DNA of 32,064 bases from Planctomycetota bacterium (lineage in GTDB: Bacteria; Planctomycetota; Planctomycetia; Gemmatales; Gemmataceae), in NCBI GenBank assembly GCA_016872605.1, contig VGZI01000058.1, positions 1-32,064 on the forward strand, given 5' to 3'. The notes below the pieces were generated by a model. It was not told the origin of the DNA and searched no databases. It saw nothing but the letters and a program-made list of their open reading frames with translations. Position numbers and translations under genes: made by a program. Shown here piece after piece: positions 17,271 through 25,703 of the stretch (the stretch's first letter is position 1; each line of letters begins with the position of its first letter).

Positions 17271-18224
17271 TCACTCCAACGGCCCCACCGGCTCGGCGGC
17301 CTTCATGGTGCAGAGTGCGGCAAGCGTGGAGAGCGGGATGGAGTCGCGGAGGAATTGCACGTGGCCGTCGGCGAAGAGGAAGTTGCCGCCGCCGGAATGA
17401 AAGCTGTACGGCTCGTTGTCATTCTTCTTGTTCATCGGGAAGGTACAGCCGGCCGCCAGGCCACAGCCCTCGGCCCATCCATCTGCGCGGGCGCCGTCCA
17501 GGCTGAAGGGGCCTTCACTGTCGGCCCAGCCGATCCCCTGATCGTTGTTGAGGCCTGGTTGGGCCGACCCATTGCGGTATACGAACGGCCTGGCCGCGCA
17601 TTCGACGATCATGATCGTCGACGCGGCGCCGTCGGTCACGTCAACCATGCGAGTCATCGAGTTGCGATACATGACCGAAAAGCGATTGTCGGCGTTGTAT
17701 ACGGATGCCCACAGGTGCGGGTTGATGGAGGCCGGCTGCACGCCCATGATCGCTTCGTAATCGACCGGAGCGATCGGGTTGGCGAACATCATGGCCGGGC
17801 GCGGCGGCTTCGCAACGGCGGACATCACCTCAATTCGTTCCGGGACACTGGGGCATCGGAATACTTTCACCGGGACCGCGGCGGCGGCGGGGTTTGTCCC
17901 CTCCCACCAGTGCGCATTGAAATCGTACAGCTTCTTGAGGTTTTCTTGCTCGAGGTAGGGCAACGTCAGCGGGCGCCAGCCGACGAACTTGCCGCCGGCA
18001 TTGCCCGGCCCCGCCTGTGTCCAGCCGGACGCCGGGAACACGCGATGGGTGTCGTGAAAGCCATGCAAGGCCAGGCCGAGCTGTTTCATGTTATTGAGGC
18101 ATTCACTTCGGTTGGCGGCCTCGCGCGCCTTTTGCACGGCAGGCAACAACAGGCCTATCAATATCGCGATGACGGCGATGACGACGAGCAACTCGATCAA
18201 AGTAAAACCGCGACGCCGACGCAT
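17271..18224 (-). CDS. DUF1559 protein with prepilin-type N-terminus
   Basis: Planctomycete-type pseudopilin-like protein of 317 aa. The N-terminus RRRRGFTLIELLVVIAVIAI is a type IV prepilin/type II secretion cleavage and methylation motif, with processing expected before F7 and the glutamate at +5. It is followed by the hydrophobic helix and AVQKAREAANRSECLNNMKQ. The C-terminus carries the DUF1559 signature NFLFADGHVQFLRDSI. Members occur in dozens of copies in planctomycete genomes and are probably secreted or assembled at the cell surface; the exact role is unknown. ATG 18224 places the basic residues right before the cleavage site, as the family requires; the longer start at 18260 is not supported. 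Confidence 0.95.
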   Translation of the reverse strand: MRRRRGFTLIELLVVIAVIAILIGLLLPAVQKAREAANRSECLNNMKQLGLALHGFHDTHRVFPASGWTQAGPGNAGGKFVGWRPLTLPYLEQENLKKLYDFNAHWWEGTNPAAAAVPVKVFRCPSVPERIEVMSAVAKPPRPAMMFANPIAPVDYEAIMGVQPASINPHLWASVYNADNRFSVMYRNSMTRMVDVTDGAASTIMIVECAARPFVYRNGSAQPGLNNDQGIGWADSEGPFSLDGARADGWAEGCGLAAGCTFPMNKKNDNEPYSFHSGGGNFLFADGHVQFLRDSIPLSTLAALCTMKAAEPVGPLE

Positions 18225-18420
18225 GATGAAACCTGGCCGATGGAGTCGAGCGTTATCCACACATCGATTCTACAGGAAGGTAGGCCGCCCGGAGAGTTGA
18301 TTCGCAAGGTTGGGGAGTCGGCACGAATTCGCGCGATAGGAGTTGCTCTCGCGGATTTCTCTGGTACGATTTCACTCTGTATCGCAACAGGTCATGCCCT
18401 TTGTAATTCGAGAATGCACG

Positions 18421-19497
18421 ATGACGTCTTTTCGTTCACCATCGCGTTCGTTCTGGTTCGCATTGGTCCTTGTGCCGCTCGCCGCGGTCGCCTACGGCCA
18501 GGACGATAGCGAGCGGCAAGCGCGGTCGCCGCGGCAAGTGGCGGAACAACTCGCTGCGGTTTATGGCAAGAAGCTCGATCAGGTCGCGTATATCCCGGCG
18601 CTGCCATTGGTCGCAAAGCTGCGTCTGAGCGAGTTGACGCGCGATGCAAAGTACGCAGAGGAAGTCGACACGATCGTCGGGCCGTACCTGCGCGGAGAGA
18701 AGGCGCCGATTCCGAAGTCGGGAAGTGAACAAGCGGGGCATCTGATCTTCGCGGAACTGGCACGACGGGCCAAGGGGAACGATCGCCAGCGCTGGATTCA
18801 ATTGTGCCGAAACGCCGCCGATCAGATTTTCGACAAAGCCGGCAAGGCAAAGCCGCTCATGCCCTACCACAGCGAGATGAGCGACGCCGTCTTCATGGCC
18901 GGGCCGATATTGGCGGCGACAGGCAAGCTCACCGGTGAGCGAAAGTACTTCGACGCGGCCGTTACCCATTTCGCATCGATGCGCAAACTCTGTGTCCGGG
19001 CGGATGGCCTCTACCGCCATTCGCCCCTGTGTGACGCCGCCTGGGGGCGAGGCAACAGCTTCCCGGCACTCGGCCTGGCGCTCGCCCTCAGCGATTGGCC
19101 CGACGATCATCCCGCGCGCAACGACCTCATTGTCGCGTTCCAAAAGCACCTGGCCGCTCTGAAGCCGCATCAAGACGCCAAGACCGGCTGCTGGCATCAA
19201 GTGATCGACCATCCCACGAGCTATGACGAGTACTCGTGCACCTGCATGATCGGGTTCGCCATGCAGCGAGGCATCCGCCGGGGCTGGCTCGCCAAGGACG
19301 ATTTTCAGCCGAGCATCGACCGAGCCTGGCGCGCCATCAAGGATCGCACCAGCGCCGATGGCAAGCTCGTCAACGTTTGCACGGGCACCGGCAAACAGAA
19401 GACGCTGGAAGACTACTTCAAACGCCCCGCCATCAATGGCCGCGACGACCGCGGCGGCGCCATGGGAATGCTTTTCGCCGTCGAGTTGATGAAGTGA
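18421..19497 (+). CDS. Secreted GH105/GH88-like glycoside hydrolase
   Basis: Exported protein of 358 aa with a signal peptide (FWFALVLVPLAAVAYGQ). The mature part resembles the (alpha/alpha)6-barrel hydrolases of families GH88/GH105, which remove unsaturated uronic acids from rhamnogalacturonan or similar oligosaccharides. Matching segments are SDAVFMAGPILAATGKL (with the likely catalytic Asp), DGLYRHSPLCDAAWGRGN (the W-x-RGN-like motif, here GRGN), and a C-terminal GRDDRGGAMGMLFAVELM. Sugar-polymer degradation fits a planctomycete lifestyle. ATG 18421 is chosen for the signal peptide; the frame is open further upstream. It stands alone between the DUF1559 gene and the GrpE-like gene, which it meets tail to tail. 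Confidence 0.75.
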   Translation: MTSFRSPSRSFWFALVLVPLAAVAYGQDDSERQARSPRQVAEQLAAVYGKKLDQVAYIPALPLVAKLRLSELTRDAKYAEEVDTIVGPYLRGEKAPIPKSGSEQAGHLIFAELARRAKGNDRQRWIQLCRNAADQIFDKAGKAKPLMPYHSEMSDAVFMAGPILAATGKLTGERKYFDAAVTHFASMRKLCVRADGLYRHSPLCDAAWGRGNSFPALGLALALSDWPDDHPARNDLIVAFQKHLAALKPHQDAKTGCWHQVIDHPTSYDEYSCTCMIGFAMQRGIRRGWLAKDDFQPSIDRAWRAIKDRTSADGKLVNVCTGTGKQKTLEDYFKRPAINGRDDRGGAMGMLFAVELMK

Positions 19498-19575
19498 GTT
19501 TGCCGGCGCCGAGGCATGGTAGCGAAGCGAAAAACGGACTCTCATTGCTAGCGCATCAGGCTCTGAAACTGCCGG

Positions 19576-20181
19576 TCACTCGGTCACGAGCACCTTCGGC
19601 CGACGCAAGATGAACTCCGGCTGTTGGCTGGCGTATCCCAGTTCTTTTGTCTCGGCGATCATCAGGGCCGGCAAGCCTTCGACGCGCGTGCTGCCGACGC
19701 GCTCGTGCATCGCCGGGTTGTACGGCGTGCCCACGGGAGCTTCGTAGGTGTGGATGCCCAGTTTGCGAATGTCGTCCCAGAGTTTGCGATTCTGCACTTC
19801 CAACCCCTTGATCCAGCCGGCCATCGCTTCGCCTTCCGGACCAGTCGGCAGATGCTTCGGCTTCGAATCCAGAATGTGATTCATCTCGATGCCTAGATCG
19901 AGAATGAGATTGAGCATGACGAGGCTGAACTTCTTTTCGCCGAGAATTTCTTGGCGCAGGCTCTGAAACGCCTTCTGCGTGTCTCCGGCAAACGTGTTAA
20001 AGCTTGACTGCAGGGCGTCGCGCGCCCGTGCCTGAGTCTGCTCGAACGACTTGTGTTGCCGATCGTTCTTCTCGCGCATGGCGATGAACGCTTCGAACAA
20101 GCGATAGACACTCGACATGCCCATCGTCGGCAGTTCGGGATCGGTGGGGGCGCTGACCGGAAGTTTGAAATCGTCGTTCAT
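19576..20181 (-). CDS. GrpE-like nucleotide exchange factor homologue
   Basis: Protein of 201 aa with the GrpE layout. A long charged helix comes first (residues about 25-80, FEAFIAMREKNDRQHKSFEQ), then a middle helical part, then a small beta head ending in TPYNPAMHERVGSTRVEG and ELGYASQQPEFILRRPKVLV. This matches the GrpE signature (F-[DN]-P-x-x-H-E-x-V, then GY...LRPA.V). GrpE proteins release ADP from DnaK-type Hsp70. The sequence is clearly diverged from housekeeping GrpE: the middle region has no classical two-GrpE dimer motif that I can recognise, so I give no symbol. It is last in a four-gene minus-strand run with a J-like protein and two TPR proteins. ATG 20181 has AAGGA upstream. 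Confidence 0.7.
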   Translation of the reverse strand: MNDDFKLPVSAPTDPELPTMGMSSVYRLFEAFIAMREKNDRQHKSFEQTQARARDALQSSFNTFAGDTQKAFQSLRQEILGEKKFSLVMLNLILDLGIEMNHILDSKPKHLPTGPEGEAMAGWIKGLEVQNRKLWDDIRKLGIHTYEAPVGTPYNPAMHERVGSTRVEGLPALMIAETKELGYASQQPEFILRRPKVLVTE

Positions 20182-20204
20182 GAAGGGTATCCTTGCTGGC
20201 TCGT

Positions 20205-20242
20205 CGTTTAGCGCTCGCGCGGCGCCGCGCGAGCGCTAAACG
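20205..20242. repeat. Palindromic repeat family B, copy 3 (38 bp)
   Basis: 38-bp hairpin, CGTTTAGCGCTCGCGC ... GCGCGAGCGCTAAACG, with a GC-only centre. It sits between the J-like and GrpE-like genes of the same run, 24 bases upstream of the GrpE-like start codon. In this place it could reduce expression of the last gene, or stabilise the upstream part of the message. Confidence 0.9.
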
Positions 20243-20305
20243 ATGAATCCGAGTTATTGCCGGTTTCGAGGACCGTGATATTCAACCACGGTCAGCGGGG
20301 AAAAA

Positions 20306-20812
20306 TCAAGCGTCAAGTTCTACCTTCCAGGGGTCGATGCGCTCCTCGACGAAATCCTCCAGCATAACCCGCACCGCCGGCACTTCCCGCGGAATCTCCG
20401 GAATCTGCACGATGCCGCGAATTTCCTCGACGGTGGGCACCGGCGTCGGCGGCACGTAGTCGGCGAGCCATTTCTCCGTGTCGATCGGTTTGCAGCGGAC
20501 CTCCACCTGCGTCTTGCCCTGGTAACGTTCTTTGAGCTTCTTCAACGTCCCGTCGGTCGTGTCCACGTTGAATGCGACCGCGTCGCAGCGAATGCGCGAC
20601 TCCTTGCTGGAGAGCATCTCGCGGGCCCAGTTGATGTCCTCCAACGGCGTCTTGATGGCGCCGCGCCGCGCTTGCTTGATCTTCTCCGCCCAGGCGGCTT
20701 CGATCACTTCCTTGGACGCGTCCTTGTCGACGCCGAGAATCAAAAACGGCCCGATCTGCGTCCTCGGCAAAGGCGCTAATTGCAACACAACCGGCGTGTT
20801 CGGCGGCGGCAT
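20306..20812 (-). CDS. J-domain-like protein lacking HPD
   Basis: Protein of 168 aa. The N-terminal 70 residues read like a J domain: PFLILGVDKDASKEVIEAAW (cf. Y-x-I-L-G-V-x-x-x-A-s-x-x-x-I-k-x-A-Y), then a basic helix (EKIKQARRG) and a closing helix DINWAREMLSSKESRIRCDA (cf. INEAYEVLSDPEKRxxYD). The HPD tripeptide that activates Hsp70 ATPase is absent and the helix II-III loop is shortened, so it should be a J-like protein that binds but does not stimulate Hsp70 in the usual way. The rest has a proline-rich segment (PPTPVPTVEEIRG) and an acidic C-terminus. Start ATG 20812 has GGAGG seven bases upstream. It lies 66 bases after the TPR gene and 124 bases before the GrpE-like gene. Confidence 0.6.
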   Translation of the reverse strand: MPPPNTPVVLQLAPLPRTQIGPFLILGVDKDASKEVIEAAWAEKIKQARRGAIKTPLEDINWAREMLSSKESRIRCDAVAFNVDTTDGTLKKLKERYQGKTQVEVRCKPIDTEKWLADYVPPTPVPTVEEIRGIVQIPEIPREVPAVRVMLEDFVEERIDPWKVELDA

Positions 20813-20878
20813 GATGACCTCCGGTTCTCCGCATTACGATCACCCGGCGCCGTGTGGGCGCCGAGCGAAGACGGTTCG

Positions 20879-22561
20879 TTATTCAGCCAACGAATGACAC
20901 TGATCGATCTTGCGGTCGCAATGGCTGATCAGGCGATGCAACTCACGGCGTGTATCGTCGCTCGTCACATGCGCCAGGCACTTCTGGGCTACGCGACGCA
21001 AGAACAAGTACTTATCCTCCATGTCGTGCATGATCTCGCGCACCGTCGGCCAATTGATCTGGTAGCTCGGCAAACGGCGCATCTGATCGACCACCTTGTT
21101 CACCTGGCTCGCGTATTGGTCGGCGATGCGGTCCAGAATCGGCACCAGGTTGTGCACAATCGCCGCGCCGCGCTCCTCGACTCGCGTGTCGTTTGGGAAC
21201 CGCTGGGCGATTCGCTTCAGGTCGGTCAATAGGGCATCGACCTCGTCCAACTTGCGGGCTTCGCGAACCTCAAGTTCAAACAACTCGGCTTGCGGGTCGT
21301 TGGGCCTGACCTCGCGCAGCCGACGGAGCACCTTGCGAGCGTCATCGGTGCGCTTCATCTGCGTGTACATATGGAAAAGCCGTTCGAGAGTCTCGTAGTC
21401 GGTGGGCCGAATGCGATGTGCCCGTTCGAGAAAGCGAGCGGCAGCGAGCCATTTCTCCTTGCGCGAGAACAGATCGGCCAGCCGGCTGGCATTTGCGAAA
21501 GCGAGGTTCTGCAAATAATCGGGAGGAAGCGAACGCGGAAAATAGTGCTCGAGGTAATCGAAGTAGCGATTCCAGTGAGCCTCGGCGATTTCCAATCGGC
21601 CCAGCGCTTCGTTGGCGAGGGCGAGATTCTGCTCCAGCCAGGCGCCGATGTAGACGCCCTGGGCGTTGACGTAACGGTCCGCCTTGTTCGCGGGGCCGGC
21701 GGTGTTGAAATCGCGCTGAAACGCTTCGGCCGCCGCACGGAAGTGCACGAGGCCTCGTTCGAAATCTTGCGACATGCACGCCGCCGTGCCGAGCATATTG
21801 AGGATCGAAATGAGATAGAACGCGTCGAGGCGAACCTGGCTCGATTCCAGCCGACGGCGCAAGGGCGACAATAGCAACTCGGCGTCGCTCCACTGGCAGC
21901 GATCGACGAGGTTCTTGGCCTGGACCAGCGCCGCGCCGATGTAGGCGCGGAAGGCCGGTTCGCTATTGGGCCGAGCCGACACAAGCTTGGCCAACAGCCG
22001 ATAGACGACCTCGAACTGATTCAGGCCGACGATCATGTCGAGCAGGCGCTGTTCCTCGTCGGTGGTGATCGTGCTGAGATAATGAATCTGCTCGGCGCTG
22101 GCCTCGGCTCCGGGTCGGCCAAGTAAGCCTCGCAATACGGTCAGAAATCGATTCTCAGCCGGCGACGGAGCGAGCGGCACAAGCTTGTCGAGAGTCTCGA
22201 GCGCTTGGTCAAGCTGCCCCGTGCAAAGACGCGTCAGCATGAGGTTGTATGCAGCCGGGAACGATGACGCGTCCTTTTCCCAGGCCTTGGCGAAATTGTC
22301 GCCGGCGTCGGCCCACTCCCGCTCGTTGAACGCCAGAACGCCCCGCTGCAGGTAGACATTGGCATCGGGGTCGGCGATCCGTGCCAGCGTGGCGCGAGCG
22401 TCGGCAGGCCGGCCTTGGTGCTTGTAGGCCATCGCCAGCATGTACAGGCCGTTCGGATCCTGATTGCCCGCCTTGACGGCTTGCTCCAATAATCGCACTG
22501 CCTCGGCCCAATCAGGCTCCGCCACGGGAGCAACAGAGATCACATCGTGGACGTTTGCCAT
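20879..22561 (-). CDS. TPR-repeat protein (soluble)
   Basis: Helical repeat protein of 560 aa, mostly tetratricopeptide (TPR) repeats. Examples are NGLYMLAMAYKHQGRPADAR, WADAGDNFAKAWEKDASSFP, and KWLAAARFLERAHRIRPTDY followed by KRTDDARKVLRRLREVRPND. The last 100 residues are helical, not TPR, and contain a possible coiled coil (VNKVVDQMRRLPSYQINW). No signal peptide is seen, so it is probably cytoplasmic; TPR proteins commonly bind chaperone or other partner tails. I favour ATG 22561; earlier ATGs at 22591 and 22618 lie in or beside a palindromic repeat, and none of the three has a strong ribosome site. It belongs to the run with the J-like and GrpE-like genes. Confidence 0.85.
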   Translation of the reverse strand: MANVHDVISVAPVAEPDWAEAVRLLEQAVKAGNQDPNGLYMLAMAYKHQGRPADARATLARIADPDANVYLQRGVLAFNEREWADAGDNFAKAWEKDASSFPAAYNLMLTRLCTGQLDQALETLDKLVPLAPSPAENRFLTVLRGLLGRPGAEASAEQIHYLSTITTDEEQRLLDMIVGLNQFEVVYRLLAKLVSARPNSEPAFRAYIGAALVQAKNLVDRCQWSDAELLLSPLRRRLESSQVRLDAFYLISILNMLGTAACMSQDFERGLVHFRAAAEAFQRDFNTAGPANKADRYVNAQGVYIGAWLEQNLALANEALGRLEIAEAHWNRYFDYLEHYFPRSLPPDYLQNLAFANASRLADLFSRKEKWLAAARFLERAHRIRPTDYETLERLFHMYTQMKRTDDARKVLRRLREVRPNDPQAELFELEVREARKLDEVDALLTDLKRIAQRFPNDTRVEERGAAIVHNLVPILDRIADQYASQVNKVVDQMRRLPSYQINWPTVREIMHDMEDKYLFLRRVAQKCLAHVTSDDTRRELHRLISHCDRKIDQCHSLAE

Positions 22562-22590
22562 TGCATTCAACTCGACCGAGCCAAAAGGCA

Positions 22591-22720
22591 TTAGCAATTG
22601 ACAATTAGCGATTGTCAATTTGGGATTCGGATCTCAATTACGATCTCGCAGCGGACGCATCGTTGCCGTCCAGGCTTCCGCGTCTGTCAATTTGCAATTG
22701 CTAATTGCTAATTGTCAATC
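22591..22720. repeat. AT-rich inverted repeat, TTGACAATTAGCAATT type
   Basis: A left arm (22591-22621) and a right arm (22684-22720) contain complementary TTGACAATTAGC / GCTAATTGTCAA words, repeated more than once in each arm, around a GC-rich spacer of about 62 bases. The AT-rich arms contrast sharply with the GC-rich surroundings. The element fills most of the gap between the two TPR genes, and its left arm overlaps the possible longer start of the downstream TPR gene. Confidence 0.75.
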
Positions 22721-25677
22721 TTCGCAAGAACCGTTGCCCGCACCGGCGCCGTTTCGCCGACGTAGATCGACTTCTGCCCGGCCTTGAACAGGGCCAAGAG
22801 CAAAAGCGGTCCGAGTCGGCGGTCGCGGTAGCCGAGCCGGCCGGCCTGGCGAAACTTCTCGGCCGCCTGTTCGTAGTCGCCGGCCAACAGCGCGTCCAAA
22901 GCACTGATGAACGTCGTCTGCGCCAACGGCTCGACCAGCTTCCATTCGTGGCGCTTGCCCGCGTCGAGTGATTGCCAGGCATTGATAGCTTCGTCATGGC
23001 GACCGCCGGCAAACAACACGTTGCCCAACAGCGCCTGCGCAAAGCTCAAGGTGGGGCTGGACGTGTTGTAGGTAATTTTCTTGAGCGGGTCGATGGCCAG
23101 CGCCAGTTGACGCAAAGCGATGTGGGCGAGCCCGGCGAGGTATCCCGCTTCGATCGCCAGGTGTTTTCGAGAAACGGCAGACTCAGTGGCGACCTGGTTG
23201 GCGGCACGTTCGCAGATACCAATGACGGCGGGATAGTCGCCGCCAACGAGATGACACAGTGCTGCCAGGAGATGATAGCGCAGGTCGGCTACGTCGGCAT
23301 TCTGCATATCCTTGGCCTGGGCCGACAGCGCGGGGATATCGCCTTGCAGGCAGCGCACCGCGGCCAAGCACCAGAGCCCGTGGGGCTGGCTCGGGTCGTG
23401 CGCCAGGCAATCAAGCAAGAACGCATGCACGGTAGCCAACATGTCGATGACGCCGGCCGGTGTGTCGGCGCCGGGTAGTGCCTCCATGTCGGAGGCAATC
23501 TCTGTTGCGCCGGAGGCCGCCGGGGAATCGGCGTTCCGCGCGGGCGGCACGAGAAAACGCCGCAGCGCCAACCGCGAGCCCAAGAAGGCGATGTTGGCGC
23601 GACGTCGGCCGCTTGCCAACGCCATCGCTGCATGCAGCTTGGCGAAGCACGGCGCGTCGGCCCCCCCTTCATGCAGCAAGATCGCTTGCCGAACCAGAGG
23701 CAACGGCTCCATCGGCGCGGCGCGATGCCATTGCTCAAGCAGATCGTATGCCGGCCGCAATCGGCCGGCGCGGTAGTGCAGCCCGGCGGCGCGATCCGTG
23801 GCACTGGTGTTGTTCGGCGACAGTTTGACCAGAATCTCAATCGTTTGTAGAGCGGCGTCGCGTTGCCCGGCGTCTTCTTGTTCTTGCGCCTTGGCCAGCA
23901 GGAGTTGCTCGCCACGCGGCGTATAGTCCGCGCCGAGCACATCGGGGAATCGACCCGGCACTCGCTCGGCGGCACGGCGCAGAAACATGCGTTCGACGTC
24001 GTCAAGACTCCAGCCCTGCGCTTCGTAATAGGCCCTGGCGGCGTCGCGGTCAGCGAAGGTTCGGATGTACAACGCCAGAGCCCGATCGCCGCCGACATCG
24101 TGCAGTTGATCCGCCTGGCAAAAAAGCCAAGCATACTCCGGGTGCATCAACTCGGGAGCGGTCGCCAGGAGATGATGAAACGCCTGGGCCGCCAGCTTGT
24201 CGGTCGCCTTCACGCTGGTCAAGTGCTCGCACAGGTAAAGTTGATCGTCGTTGGTGAACGGAATCTGGTCCGTTCGTGCCGCGGCGAAGATGCGTCCGAG
24301 CAGGTCGGCCCACTCGGCATCGCGCGGAGCGTTGAACTGCGTCACCAGCCGAATCGCCCAGGCGATGTTTTGCAACTTCGCTTCGGGCCGCGACGGCTTG
24401 CCCGACGCTCCACACAGCGCCAGATAGCCGGCCGTGATGCGATCCTTGTCACTCTCCATCTCATGGGCTGTCTTCAGGTGAACGAACGCGTCGTCATATC
24501 GACTCAGCTTGGCGAGCGACAAACCCAGGCCGCGCAGCACAGGCAACGACGGGGCGCCTTCCTTCATCACCTTGTCGAATAGTTCGGCCGCCTCCTTGAA
24601 ATTGCCCAGCTTGAACTGCCCTTGGGCAAGTGCGAGATTACCCTGGTAGAACAAGTACTTCATGTCCTCGCCAAAGAGCGGGCAGGTGAACGGAAACTCG
24701 CTGGCGAGCTTGCGGATGTACGAGTGGTGCTCGGGGAATGAGTTGATCCAGGCCTGAGCCGGCTTGTCGAGGTACTGACCGAGCCCCTTGGGGCCGAGGG
24801 CAAACTGCAAGGCGCGGACGGCCATGTTCGTGTCGCCGCCGGCCGTCACGATGGCTGCGCCGAGCTGCAAGCGGATGAACGGGCAGTTCGGGTCCATGCG
24901 GTTGGCTTCCGTGAGAAAGCGCAACGCTTCCTTGGCTCGGCCCATGCGCAAGAGCACCGCGCCGAGGTACAAAGGCGGGTCGAGAAACGGCGACGGCGGA
25001 GCGGCCGGCGTTGGTGAATCGGCATGTTCCTTCTCGCCGTCCTCAAGACCGACGCCGCCCGGCTGGCCCGTCCGCGCCACTTGCAAGTGAATCAGCACCG
25101 GCTCGAGCGCTCCCAGGCGAATCTCGCACATCGCCAGCCAGAACGACGCCTCTCGGCACGGCGATTGAACCTTCAGCGTCCGCGTGATGAGGTCAAGTGT
25201 CGCGTCGGTTTCGCCCGGCTTGGAAAACAACCGGCGGATCTCGCGAAGCATGGCGTTCTGCACCGCGATGCGAACCTCGTGTTCCGGCTGGTCGAGCAGT
25301 TTGGCCGCTTGCTGTCCGTGCTTGAGCGCATCCTCGAACTTCTTGTCGGCGAGGGCGGCGTTCATGCCGGCCTGCAAGCATTCGGCTTCGAACTCGTCGA
25401 AGGTCTTGATCCATGATTCCGACGACATGCCGATGGCGCGAACCTGCGTGAGTTGTTCGAGCGCGCCCTGCCAGTTGCCTTCCGCCAGCAGCGCCTGGGC
25501 GGCGCGCAGACCACGCCAGCGGCGCGGACCGGCGCCCCAGAGCATCCAAAGGCCGACCAGGACGCCGAGGATCAACACCACGATCGCGCCGTAAATGATC
25601 GCGAACACGCCGGGACGATCCTGGTGCAGCTTCCAGATGACTTCAGTGAGTGTCAGATTCTGAGGAGTATCATCCAT
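22708..25677 (-). CDS. Membrane-anchored TPR-repeat protein
   Basis: Large protein of 989 aa. A single transmembrane helix lies near the N-terminus (residues 24-47, VFAIIYGAIVVLILGVLV) after a short cytoplasmic-type leader MDDTPQNLTL. The remaining part is made of TPR-like helical repeats (AAQALLAEGNWQGALEQLTQ; YDDAFVHLKTAHEMESDKD; QRDAALQTIEILVKLSPNNT). Two low-complexity Pro/Ala/Asp-rich linkers interrupt it (about residues 230-255, HADSPTPAAPPSPFL, and around 735-755, ADSPAASGATE). It is probably anchored in the inner membrane. I chose ATG 25677 because it precedes the anchor directly; the frame upstream to 25755 runs through a long palindrome. It is the first of the four-gene run, with a gap of 146 bases to the next TPR gene. 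Confidence 0.85.
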   Translation of the reverse strand: MDDTPQNLTLTEVIWKLHQDRPGVFAIIYGAIVVLILGVLVGLWMLWGAGPRRWRGLRAAQALLAEGNWQGALEQLTQVRAIGMSSESWIKTFDEFEAECLQAGMNAALADKKFEDALKHGQQAAKLLDQPEHEVRIAVQNAMLREIRRLFSKPGETDATLDLITRTLKVQSPCREASFWLAMCEIRLGALEPVLIHLQVARTGQPGGVGLEDGEKEHADSPTPAAPPSPFLDPPLYLGAVLLRMGRAKEALRFLTEANRMDPNCPFIRLQLGAAIVTAGGDTNMAVRALQFALGPKGLGQYLDKPAQAWINSFPEHHSYIRKLASEFPFTCPLFGEDMKYLFYQGNLALAQGQFKLGNFKEAAELFDKVMKEGAPSLPVLRGLGLSLAKLSRYDDAFVHLKTAHEMESDKDRITAGYLALCGASGKPSRPEAKLQNIAWAIRLVTQFNAPRDAEWADLLGRIFAAARTDQIPFTNDDQLYLCEHLTSVKATDKLAAQAFHHLLATAPELMHPEYAWLFCQADQLHDVGGDRALALYIRTFADRDAARAYYEAQGWSLDDVERMFLRRAAERVPGRFPDVLGADYTPRGEQLLLAKAQEQEDAGQRDAALQTIEILVKLSPNNTSATDRAAGLHYRAGRLRPAYDLLEQWHRAAPMEPLPLVRQAILLHEGGADAPCFAKLHAAMALASGRRRANIAFLGSRLALRRFLVPPARNADSPAASGATEIASDMEALPGADTPAGVIDMLATVHAFLLDCLAHDPSQPHGLWCLAAVRCLQGDIPALSAQAKDMQNADVADLRYHLLAALCHLVGGDYPAVIGICERAANQVATESAVSRKHLAIEAGYLAGLAHIALRQLALAIDPLKKITYNTSSPTLSFAQALLGNVLFAGGRHDEAINAWQSLDAGKRHEWKLVEPLAQTTFISALDALLAGDYEQAAEKFRQAGRLGYRDRRLGPLLLLALFKAGQKSIYVGETAPVRATVLAKIDN

Positions 25678-25703
25678 CAGTGGAAAGTCGGTAACTTGGG
25701 GTT

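Noticed and set aside
17172-18509. 445-codon + strand frame opposite the DUF1559 gene
   Set aside because: Antisense to a clear prepilin-type protein and runs through low-information sequence.
18436-19545. 369-codon minus-strand frame opposite the GH105-like gene
   Set aside because: Antisense shadow without motifs; the + strand product has a signal peptide and family motifs.
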